From assembly GCA_963978905.1 (NCBI GenBank), contig OZ022261.1:13551475-13615474 (forward strand): a stretch of DNA of 64,000 bases, read 5' to 3'. The stretch's first letter is position 1. Every line of letters begins with the position of its first letter. The notes beneath the pieces are model-generated. The model was not told the origin of the DNA. It did no database searches and was given only the letters and a program-made list of their open reading frames with translations. A program made the position numbers and the translations under genes. Shown here in pieces: positions 45,151 through 54,744 of the stretch. Source of the stretch: Trichostrongylus colubriformis. Taxonomy: Eukaryota; Nematoda; Chromadorea; Rhabditida; Trichostrongylidae.

Positions 45151-46202
45151 CTTTAGGTTTATGAGTAAGTGGGGTCATCCAACCTAAAGGATCGTAGATG
45201 GAGGCTACAGAACTTGCCACCGTTCTTTTGGTGCACCTGTCTCCTCGCTTGATTTCGCATGATAGAATGAAATTATCAGAGGCAACATCCCATTTTATTC
45301 CTAACACTTGGGGGATCTGATCGCTCGAATTGTCCTTCTCCTCAAAGGTGTCCATGAGAGTATGGTGGTTCAACACGAATTCCCGCAGGTTCATAGACAA
45401 GTCTGTGAACATGTGCTTGGATCACTTGTATGAATAGGTATCACGTCATCCGTCGTGAGAAGATGATTATCAACATACAGGTTATCCTTAATGTTCTTGA
45501 CCAGAGGTAGTTCATCACCATGAGTATCGAGATGGAAGTGAGTGGTAGCTGCCAAGAGAAATGGTGCGGAGATCAAACCAAACGTTACACGCGTTTATCT
45601 AAGGTTCGGGATGTTTTCTGAAACTGGCGGATTCTTATGATCGTATATCCATAGGCATCTTGTAGCGTCGCGTTCTTCCTCATGCAGTCTCACTTGTAGG
45701 AATGCTCTTTCTACATCTGATATAATCCCAATTCTACCAATGCGTAATCGTAAAGGTGTCCCAAACAACGACGGAAGTATCACTGGTCCGCGATGGAGAA
45801 CTTGGGTCAACGACGGACACCCTTTGAAGTGAGCGGAAGCATCAAAGACTAGTCGGGTTTTAGTAGGCAGCTTATGCGTAGTAAGTACTGCCTGATGTGG
45901 GGTGTAGTGGACAACAGGCCCAGTCCTTACTTGGTCTTCAGAAACGTCTTCGACGATGTTCTGCTGAAGCTGTTCAACAAAGATGCCATTATACCTGTCT
46001 AACGAGACGGATCCTTCTGAAGTGTTTGCCAAACATTCACTAGACGTTTCAGTGCGATAGCCTTATTATCTGGTAGAGGCGGACGGTTTTGCTCCCGAGG
46101 TAGACGAACGTAGTAGCCGTCTTCACAACGTTCTACGCTTTGATTGAACGCTTTCCATACCTGGTTATCTACTTTTTCTTTTTCCTCCTTTTCCGTACCC
46201 AT
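45151..46202 (-). pseudogene. Element A reverse transcriptase
   Basis: Minus strand: N-terminal part (VDNQVWKAFNQSVERCEDGYYVRLP, starting 46,160; first residues VDNQVWKAFNQ), LVFDASAHFKG, GPVILPSL, SDVERAFLQVRL (motif A aspartate), FLLAATTHFHL (motif B position), NIKDNLYVDN (motif C, YVDN instead of YVDD, a variant also seen in remnant C), then VLGIKWD and YDPLGWMTPLT before mariner 2. Frame changes near 46,030, 45,595 and 45,400. This is the BEL/Pao RT with its typical DAS and YDPLG segments. Confidence 0.8.
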
Positions 46203-46776
46203 GAACTCCTGTGTGCCTGCATTTTCTATACTCCAATACCCTCCCCATTTATCCTGCTCTGTTCAAGTCTCGTCGTGGCATAGAGTATAGTCTTTTGCGT
46301 CTAGGCACCAGAATTAATCCTAATCGTCTTCGCTACCGCTCGTACGAGTGGACAACACATGAGACGGGAACGTATGCTGTCCCGTAAGGATGCTACCGAT
46401 ACGCGTGGGTAGGACCTGTAGTCCTGAGGGAAGAGTTAGTGGAAGGTGTTTGGCCCTCCAAAATCTCCATACTTGGTTACATCCAAGAAGAATCTGAGGC
46501 TGAACCTTACCGGTACCGCTATGGGAGGGCAGCGCCAGTCCCTTGGATTTCAGCGCCTGTCGCCTGCGATTTCATCCTAAATTAATGGAGGTAGGTTCAT
46601 GGGTTTAGTGAGAATGTTGTGCGTGAGCAACTGTGATTTATGCATCTCTCCTTCCTCATCCCATACTGCCATCTCCACTATTTTACACTTTGTTCTTACA
46701 GGTTGTTCGGCTCCGAATGTGTAAAGACTTAACATTCGTTCCCCGATGACCTTTAGCTGCAGTGTTTCCGCCAATC
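46203..46776 (-). pseudogene. Element A protease C-terminal region and linker
   Basis: 46,774-46,577 (LAETLQLKVIGERM, HNILTKP) follows the protease active site, which lies on the other side of the palindrome. Then PQILLGCNQVWRF (about 46,490) and IGSILTGQHTFP (about 46,380): the conserved ILLG and G-x-ILTG segments of the BEL/Pao retropepsin. Frameshifts separate these pieces. Confidence 0.65.
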
Positions 46777-46778
46777 TA

Positions 46779-48166
46779 TTGGGTTGAGGAATAAGTCCCC
46801 GCGGTTTTTTTAAACCCCGTTTTTCACATTGTTCCCTCCGTCTTTCGACGAAGCTTATATATGTTTTCGATAGAGCTTTTTCTGCTCTACAAAATGCTCG
46901 TATCTGTTTTTTGAATCCTTCGACTACCTAATATTTATGAGGTTTGGAAGTGAAAGTAGCTGAAGGCAAAAAACTGGCACTTGCGCACCTCATCTTTCTC
47001 GTCTGCCATCGAGTTAAAAAAATGGATGTGTATATGGTTCGATAGAGCTTTCTCAGCTCTACAAAATGGTACTACTTAATATTCAAATCGCTCAACTTTT
47101 TGCTGTTTTTAAGACTCACAAATGCAGTACTCGCAAAAGTGTGCACTTTCGTTATCTCCTCTTCCTCGCCTACCATCGAGATTGGAGAGGATGTTCATAT
47201 GTGCATTCGATAGAGCTTTTTTTGCTCTATAAGATGACACCACTCTTCTCTTGTATCCTCTCACATTTTAGCATGTAGGGGTAAACTTCCACCTGTTTTT
47301 CAATTCAAAATTGCATAATGAATATGAATTTCTTTGGCAGATTGTTTTGTGTTATTCGATAGAGCTCTTTTCGCTCTACAAGATAGTGTTCATGGTTTTT
47401 GCTCGAATTAATTTTGCTATTTTTAGATCATTTTAAAGTCGACGAAATCGAGCATTTTCGACACATCTGGTCGAAAATGCTGTCGAAAATGCTCGATTTC
47501 GTCGACTTTACAATGATCTAAAAAATAGCAAAATTAATTCGAACAAAAACCATGAACACTATCTTGTAGAGCGAAAAGAGCTCTATCGAATAACACAAAA
47601 CAATCTGCCAAAGAGATTCATATTCATTATGCAATTTTGAATTGAAAAACAGGTAGAAACTTATTCCTTCATGCTGAAATATGCGAGGATACAAAAGAAG
47701 AGTGGTATCATCCCGTAGAGTGAAAAGAGCTCCATCGAATGCATACCTTAATATTCTCTTCGATCTCGATGGTAGGCGAGGAAGAGGAGATAACGAAAGT
47801 GCACACTTTTGCGAGTACTGCATTTCTGAGTCTTAAAAACAGCAAAAAGTTGAGCGATTTGAATAAAAAGTAGTACCATTCTGTAGAGCTAAAAGAGCTC
47901 TATCGAACCATATACACATCCATTTTTTTAACTCGATGGCAGACGAGAAAGATGAGGTGCGCAAGTGCCAGTTTTTTGCCTTTAGCTACTTTCACTTCCA
48001 AACCTCATAAATATTAGGTAGTCGAAGGATTCAAAAAATAGATACGAGCATTTTGTAGAGCAGAAAAAGCTCTATCGAAAACATATATAAGCTTCGTCGA
48101 AAGACGGAGGGAACAATGTGAAAAACGGGGTTTAAAAAAACCGCGGGGACTTATTCCTCAACCCAA
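46779..48166. mobile_element. 1.39-kb near-perfect palindromic element in the protease gene
   Basis: TA at 46,777-78 and 48,167-68. Ends TTGGGTTGAGGAATAAGTCC and inverse. The two arms (46,779-47,460 and 47,485-48,166) are almost identical. Each arm carries four copies of a unit with TTCGATAGAGC-(T/C-rich)-GCTCTA at about 46,866, 47,040, 47,208 and 47,357, mirrored at about 47,565, 47,728, 47,890 and 48,060; each unit can form its own small hairpin. Mariner-type by TA target and TTGGGTTG end. Non-coding. Inserted directly after the protease active site. Confidence 0.85.
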
Positions 48167-49743
48167 TACTTTAACAAAGGAAAGCTCGGTTCCTGAATCG
48201 AGACGAACTGGGATATTCAGCAAATTTCAGTATGTACGTCTGGTACCTGAACCTGGCCGATGGGAAGAAATGTAGTATTATGGGTCCCTTCCTCTCGGTA
48301 GGAGTGCACTCCGCCGAAAACTGACGCTTCCGTGCTCAGCTGCTCATCACGATGTTCTACCACCACGTTAACCTTACCTTTTGGTACCATTTTCACTTTT
48401 CCTTTCGCCCCGCTCTCTGCCACCTTCTCAGCTAGCTACCCCAGGTTTTGCATCTGGTGGAGTGGGCTTAAATTCGGAGGAGGTTGTGGTTAGAGTAGAT
48501 TTAAAGCAACAAGAAGTGTGGTGGGGGCCCTCACATTTGAAGCAAGGTCGCCGCTTACAATCCTTAGTCTTGTGCTCCGAGCTCACACTAAGTTGACAAA
48601 GTTTCCGATCTCGGAGGAGATTGGCTCTGTCATGTGGAGTTGGGTATTTTGAACAAACGGAAGGTTTATGATCACCCTTACAAAACATGCACTTGGTCGC
48701 CAATGTTCCCTTTCCAACTATCTTTCCTGCCCGATTGGACTTTGGGCCCTAAGCATGTAGATGTCCATCATCTCTTCCCCCGATAGGACGTCTTCGATCA
48801 GTTTGAGGAGAGTTTCCATTGTAAAAGGGGGCTTCCTGAGGAGCACCGCGTTTCTTAGTGGGAACCTTCCTCTGGATGGACTCGGGAAATTTATTGAGGA
48901 TCTTTTTTACCATCCATTGACTATCTACATGTTCACCCTTATTGACCAACTTCTGGATGACTACCTGAAGTTGTTCGAATAACGACCGCTGATATCTGAG
49001 GGACGTGCTCCGCAGCTTCAGTTTTTTCCAGGCGATCTACCAGTTTCAGAATCAACTCCTCACTATTTCCATACCTGGACTTTAAACACTCTATCGCCTT
49101 AGAATAATTTTTGATGGTGACATGAAATTTCTGAACGGCTTCTTTGGGTTCCCCTTCAAGCGCGTTCAGTAAGTAGTTAAACTTCAGGAGCTCTGGGAGC
49201 CCGCGAGAATGTATATTCGCGTTATACAATTCCCAGAAATTATCCCAATTCCAAATGTTACCATTAAATTTTGGAATAGGAATAACTGACAAAACCATGT
49301 GTGGCACGACTGGATTGACGACTTGTACTTCCAGCACTTCCGACTGTGGGGATTGCTTTACTGAGATATGCTCTTAGTCGGTGTGCAGCCTGAATGAACG
49401 AAGCCTAGCCTGCAGTAAAACTACGTAATCTAAAGCCGCTTCTTACTGAGATTCCGCTTTCTGTGAGTATTGCTGCTGCTCCGCCTCATCTATCTGATTG
49501 GTTGCGTCGGCCAGGACTGCAAAGTGCTTTAGCGCTCTTTCTACCTGTGTCGTAACCGTGTCAATTACTGCTGCAGCCTCTTCCAGACGATTCCTTTTCT
49601 GCCCCTTGGTAGTTTCCGTACCGTAATCCAACCTAACTTGGGTTGTCTCGATGCCTTCATCCTTGAAAGCTTCAATAATTTTATCTAACTATGCACCGTA
49701 ACGCGATAGTCGGCGTTTGGCGCTCGTTATTTGTGTGGCCATA
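48167..49743 (-). pseudogene. Element A gag and protease active site
   Basis: Gag starts at an ATG near 49,743 (MATQITSAKRRLSRYG, then a stop, TAG). N-terminal helical part to 49,443. 49,337-48,939: VIPIPKFNGNIWNWDNFWEL, FNYLLNALEGEPKEAVQ, LKSRYGN. 48,949-48,749: VKKILNKFPESIQRKV. 48,703-48,428: three zinc knuckles (CMFCKGDHKPSVC; LC...H....C; CFKCEGPHHTSCC). 48,423-48,180: HNTTFLPIGQVQV and VRLDSGTELSF, the D-S-G protease active site, just before the palindrome. Frameshifts near 48,940 and 48,720. Confidence 0.8.
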
Positions 49744-49992
49744 TCTGTCACTTGCCATTACTGATTTTCTAATGGAATAAACAGCAGCAGGTACTCTAAT
49801 GTCAGACTGAGTGCCGAGGAAGAGAATACGGTAGAAAGTACAAGAGAAATGCCGAAGTAGAATGTCAAAAGTGTGCTCTCTGAGCGTTGTAAGCACAAAT
49901 GGAAGGTCAAAATGGGAAAGGACTGTTCAGTTTCAAAATGATTGAGCAAAGAAAACGCTCGCTGTATTTTCCTCGACACAAAGAACTGTTGT

Positions 49993-51898
49993 GGGGGAGA
50001 CCCGAGGTGGCTTCGAAGGAGACAAAGCAGCGCGGTTCTGGAATGACGAGGTTCAGAGGGTAGTGAAACAAAAGAAGGAAGCGTACAAGCGGTGGCAGAA
50101 AAGTAAGAGCCCAGAAGATCTCGACACCTACAAACGCTGCAAGAGGCTTGCCAAGGCAGCTGTGGCCAAAGAAAAGAATACAGAAATGGATGCCTTGTAC
50201 GAAAGGTTGGATGGGAAGGAGGCAGAAAAGTTCGTCTTCAGGCTGGCTAAAGCGAGACATCGAGCCACACAAGACATCGGGGTGGCCAAGGCAGTGAAGT
50301 GTAGCGAGGGTGCCATTCTGAGGAAACCAGCCGAGGTCAAAAAGAGATGGCGGGAGTACTTCGATGGGCTTCTGAACGAAGAATTCTCTCGTAAGGAAAG
50401 CCAACAGAAGGAGGCCACGGCTGGTCCCATCCTCCCTTGGACAGCGGGAGATGTTCGCCAGGTGCTGGAAAAAATGAAGAATGGAAAGGCCGCTGGTCCA
50501 GATGGGGTGCCAATAGAGGCATGGAAGGCACTGGGAGAGTACGGAGTGGAGTGGCTTACACGCTTCCTGAACATGGTGACGGCCAGAGGAAAAATTCCGG
50601 TTGCTTGGAGGACCAGTACCATCGTCCCCATATTCAAGCAGAAGGGGGACGCAATGGAGTGCTCCAACTACCGTAGAATAAAGTTAACGGCTCATACCAT
50701 AAAGCTGTACGAGCGGCTGATCGACTTGAGGCTGAGGGAGCTAGTCACCATATCTCAGGAGCAGTTCGGGTTCATGCCTGAGCGGTCCACCACGGATGCC
50801 ATCTTCATCCTTAGACAAGTGATGGAAAAGTACCGTGAAAAGCGTAAGCCCTGCTACCTAGCCTTCCTGGACCTTGAAAAGGCCTTCGACCATCTGCCAC
50901 GGCCAGTAATCTAGAACTCGCTTCGAGAACGACAGATACCAGACCTGGTCACCCTTATCCAGGACAGGTACGATGGAGCTAAGGCTGTCATACGCACTCC
51001 GCAAGGACTGACAGCGGAAGTAGGGATTTCGGTAGTGGTACACCAAGGCTCAGCTCTAAGCCCGTTCCTCTTCCTGCTCACCCTGGATATGGTGAAAGAC
51101 CTCATGGAGGGACCACTGAGGACCATTCTGTATGCTGACGACATTGCCCTGATAGCGGTTACCAAAGAAGAACTCCAGGCAAAGGTGCAGAGATGGCAAG
51201 CAAGGCTGGCAGAGAGCGGCCTACGAGTAAACGTCAAGAAGACCAAATTCCTAAGCTCCGAGGACTGTGCTGGGTCCATCGTGGACCGCCATGGAGAAAG
51301 CATCGAAAGGGTTCAGGACTTCCGATATCTGGGAAGTGATATAGCCGAGGATGGTACGGTAGATCAGGCCGTGAAGGCTCGAATAAATACGGCATAGCTG
51401 AAATGGAGAGAGTCCACAGGAATCCTCTGCAATCGACGGTGCTCCAGGACTCTAAAGGGCAAGGTATACCGATCCGTGATAAGACCCGCAATGCTCTATG
51501 GCAGCGAGTGCTGGCCCATAACAAAGAATCTTCAGAAGCAGCTACATTGCGCAGAAATGAGGATGCTGAGATGGGCATATGGCTGGACGCGGCTCGACAG
51601 GATCAGGAACGAGGACGTCAGGGCAGTCATGCAGACGGCACCGGTCCAGCTCAAGTTGAGGGAGCAGCGGCTAAGATGGTATGGGCACGTGCTGAGAAGG
51701 TCGGCAGACCACCCAATTAAGAAGGCGGTAGAGTTCGAGGTACCCGGCAAGCGACCGCGAGGAGCCCCAAAGAAGAGGTGGAGGGACGTCATCAAAACGG
51801 ACCTCGCAGAAGTGAAAGCCTCGGCAGAAGATGCCTTGGATAGAAGAAAGTGGCGACAACTGACAAGAACAGCGGACCCCGCAACGGCGCGGGACTGA
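49993..51898 (+). pseudogene. RTE reverse transcriptase (two premature stops)
   Basis: A single frame through the insert with TAG stops near 50,912 and 51,396. Motifs: KNGKAAGPDGVPIEAWK (fingers), STIVPIFKQKGD, NYRRIKLTAHTIKLYERL, QFGFMPERSTTDAIF, FLDLEKAFD (motif A; the second D region is present), HQGSALSPFLF (motif B), LYADDIALIA (motif C), then the C-terminal region WYGHVLRR..PKKRWRD. Both stops sit where related RTE proteins have tryptophan, consistent with TGG to TAG changes. Nearly intact, so the insertion is fairly young. The domain order and motif wording fit the RTE/BovB clade. Confidence 0.85.
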
Positions 51899-51920
51899 CG
51901 CTAGGGAGAAGAAGAAGAAG
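49993..51920 (+). mobile_element. RTE-clade LINE, 5'-truncated, with 13-bp target duplication
   Basis: AAAGAACTGTTGT occurs at 49,980-49,992 and 51,921-51,933, exactly flanking the insert. The 3' end is a short (GAA)n run after the stop codon (51,904-51,920), typical of RTE elements, with no long poly(A). The endonuclease domain is missing through 5' truncation, as expected of target-primed reverse transcription. Confidence 0.9.
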
Positions 51921-52189
51921 AAAGAACTGTTGTCAGAGAAAAAAAAATGTGCGTTGACAAGAGTAGAGACAGAAATGTCAATCGGCGACAAAATTGCGGA
52001 AAAGGCTGTAGAGTTCCCAATAAGTAAGAAGAAATGGTCTCGTAATTTCTAAGAAGAAAAAGAAATTCTCTCTGAATTTCCAAGGAAAAAGCCTATTTCT
52101 AATCTCAAAATGTTCCCTTTGGATTTTTCCTCTCTGGACAACTTGTCAATTCTCCGACCTGTTATTGCTCGAGTCGTCCCGATGTACCA

Positions 52190-54115
52190 TATACTGGAAG
52201 GGGCTGTTGAGAACCTTCTGATTCTGCTCGCCCTTACTTGGTTGAGTTTTGAGCTTTCCACCAAGTAGCCACGCGGTAGAGTACACAACACGCTTCCAGT
52301 AAGTTTTACCTTCCAAACCAGCGAAATCACACAGTAATGAAGTACAAGCCACAAATACAGAATATTGATTGATTAGGATACAGTACGATACAATAATGCA
52401 AGTCAAGCAGTAATGGTTAGAAGCCAAGAATACAGAACATTAAATGATACGGTATGTCGACATGGCGAAAGCTTCAGGCGAATGGACCCCTATCGTCTTT
52501 CCTGGGTCGCTGGTTATTGGTACGACCACGCCTTTTTAGCAGCTACTTACAGCTGCTTCGCACATGAGGTGCGAGGTGACCGCAATTAGCGGCAAGAACT
52601 CGCGGGTCATCATGTTACCCATATTGATCCATAAACTGAGTAAAACAAATTAGACAAGCAATACAAATGAATGGGACAATTTTCATGAAAAAGCTTCACA
52701 AGTCCACAAACTTTTATATATAAATATGGATTAAATATATAAATATGATAACCTTAAACTTTGCACGAAAAGGTGAAATATTGGTGATGGCAATGAACTC
52801 TGACTTCCGGTGGAACTTCTAAATGCACATTTACATTAAAAACAAAACATTACACGTTCGAAAATGGAAATGAGGTGGCCGATGATGAAAAGCCTTTTTT
52901 CTGCAATACCTATGACAGTAATTTAGTTAATCAAAAGAGAGTGGTCTCCTTGCAGACGAATCACTCGCTACTTGCCCTCTGGGTACTTCACTCATAAGTA
53001 ATGGTCTCCCGAGGCACCTCAAGGTTTTGAGGGGAGACTTTACGCCTTTTTGAATAGAGATCATCGTGTTGTAAGGTGGTGGGAAACGATCAAAGGTATT
53101 GTAAACTTATACGTGTGCATATCCTCTTCGTGGTCATACCCTCACTATTGCAGGAGTAATGTTTCTTCCACGAGATCTACTGTCCGAAGTGCACGCGTTG
53201 CGCGCTCCCCCGTGCCTCGTGATCACGAAGCGTATAGGAAATGTCAAGATTTTCTTGATTATATGGAGGCCACCTGGATGAGCGGTCCATTCAAGGATAT
53301 TTGGTGTAAGCTTTAGAACTTTACCAGGAGGGGAGACCAACACGCGCTCAAATAGAAAGATACTGCAGGCGCATGTCCAGATTCGTGACTAATAAAGCTG
53401 TATGAGTCTCATATGTTCATATTAGATTTATGTTTATTTTTGTGTTGTGACTCTTGTTAATAAATAATAAATACCGCATAATACCGTTAATCTGTATCTC
53501 AATTGATGAACCTTTACTCGATTAATGGATCAATATGGGTAACATGATGAACCGCGAGTTCTCGCCGCTAATTGCGGTCACCTCGCACCTCATGTGCGAA
53601 GCAACTGCGAAGGAGGTGTGATCGTACCAATAACCCCCTTCCCCGTCTTTCCTCAGACCTTTTATTCTCTGACGCCCTCAAAGGGTCACCACCTGCCGCC
53701 TTCTCTTCTAAATGAGTGAAGCCGCTCAGATGCGCAGAGAGAAAGGTTTTTGTGTACCCCAAGAGGTTGACATCTGGCCACCCTCAGAAGAACTAATTCA
53801 GATGATGACTCAACTACCAGCACTAAAAACAACAATTCTGATCATTTCAAGGTCAATACCATCATATAAGAGATGATTCCTCTTCGCCAATGTCCATTGC
53901 CATCGATATTGGATATGCATCTGGTCGCCATTGAGATTATTGATAAGCATATGCGGATATATGTCGCGATGATAGTCGTCGGATAAATAGATACCGCCAC
54001 TCGACAGTTGCCGTGAAGATCAGTAGTCTAAAGGCACACTGCAGAATCTAAATCTTAAAGATTAATCTGCAGTTATTGGCACGTTAAATAGAAAAAAGTC
54101 CTGAGCCTCACGACA
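52190..54115 (-). repeat. Element A 5' LTR with MULE insertion
   Basis: LTR sequence 52,190-52,502 and 53,653-54,115. It starts TGTCGTGAGG on the minus strand (54,115). It is followed on the right by element B leader sequence. Confidence 0.75.
52503..53643. mobile_element. Mutator-like non-autonomous element with 9-bp duplication
   Basis: CGTCTTTCC at 52,494-52,502 and 53,644-53,652; the 3' LTR of element A has the single uninterrupted copy (37,400-37,408), which proves the insertion site. Inverted ends of about 130 bp: GGTTATTGGTACGACCACGC (52,511) with the inverse near 53,615-53,635, including GGTGCGAGGTGACCGCAATTAGC in both arms (split over 52,568-52,592). A 9-bp duplication and long inverted ends fit the Mutator superfamily. 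Interior of about 880 bp shows no transposase. Confidence 0.8.
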
Positions 54116-54322
54116 AGGAGTGCCTTTAGAGATTTCAATGATTTAGGCCCAGTCATGAATGTGAGAGATCCAGAGACAAGCGTAAACGAATAAAATCAAA
54201 AATAATGCTGAATCTCCCAATAAAGCGAAATTTCCACTGATGCTGCGCCGATAGAACTAGCATACAAGCGCACAAGATTGAAATCGTACCTGTCAGTCCG
54301 CGTTCGGTGAGATGATGCACCA
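54116..54322 (-). other. Element B leader
   Basis: Right-hand remainder of B's internal region. Its right end (54,322-54,306, minus strand) is the PBS-like TGGTGCATC. No coding identified in these 207 bp. Confidence 0.4.
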
Positions 54323-54744
54323 TATAAATTATATATGCATATATCCCCATATCCTTTCGAAGATATATGTTTTCAATATACCAATATACTCGTCTGCTAC
54401 GCTAGTACACGACCGAGACTAACAATTTATTGGCGCTGATATGATACCAGGTTATTACAGAAAATGCGCTAATAAGGCAAGCTTCTCAAATTAGCATGAT
54501 CTAAGGAGAAATGCAAAGTAATGACAAGCTAACGAACTACTTGAAATGAGTCACGCTCCGGTATATATATAGGTGAAGCGGCCCAGCTGCTTCTTTTGCC
54601 GACCAGCTGCGCAGTGCCATGACTTTCCTAGGAGAGCGCAAAAAGCCGAACTGAAATCGAACTTGATGAACTTCAGACACTATCAAATCGAAGTATTGAT
54701 TGAAAAACAAAACGACATTCACTTAAAATCTCGTTTACCTGCGA
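54323..54744 (-). repeat. Element B 5' LTR
   Basis: Counterpart of 35,462-35,875 with scattered substitutions and small indels. Ends within GCGATAATT near 54,744. Confidence 0.6.

Larger units (their letters stand above)
49744..52189 (-). promoter_or_regulatory. Element A leader and primer-binding site
   Basis: About 500 bp of untranslated leader once the RTE insert (49,993-51,920) and its 13-bp duplicate are removed. Directly after the 5' LTR the minus strand reads TGGTACATCGGGACGACTCG (52,189-52,170), starting with the TGG expected of a tRNA primer site. Element B has TGGTGCATCATCTCACC in the same place. The tRNA partner was not identified. Confidence 0.5.
37096..54115 (-). mobile_element. 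BEL/Pao element A (full-length, heavily interrupted)
   Basis: LTRs at 37,096-40,028 (3', with about 2.15 kb inserted) and 52,190-54,115 (5', with 1.14 kb inserted); each is about 785 bp without inserts. Both begin TGTCGT on the minus strand. Order on the minus strand: 5' LTR, PBS-like site, leader, gag, protease, RT, RNase H, integrase, a zinc/coil 3' ORF, 3' LTR. Flanks AGAAG (left) and AGGAG (right) could be a decayed 5-bp target duplication. Six later insertions interrupt it. Confidence 0.8.
35462..54744 (-). mobile_element. BEL/Pao element B, split by element A
   Basis: Related LTR copies at 35,462-35,875 (3') and 54,323-54,744 (5') bracket a short internal region, 54,322-54,116 plus 37,095-35,876 (about 1.43 kb), into which element A was inserted. 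Internal coding is Gag only. On the minus strand the 5' LTR is followed immediately by TGGTGCATCATCTCACC, a primer-binding-site-like TGG start. No exact target duplication was found, and the LTRs are clearly diverged, so B is old. Confidence 0.6.

Noticed and set aside
46779..48166. CRISPR-like array of spaced repeats
   Set aside because: The repeats are imperfect, about 165 bp apart, mirrored in a palindrome, flanked by TA duplications, and lie in a eukaryotic retroelement.
50128..50667. Long minus-strand open frame (179 codons)
   Set aside because: It is the antisense of the RTE reverse transcriptase, whose plus-strand motifs are unmistakable.
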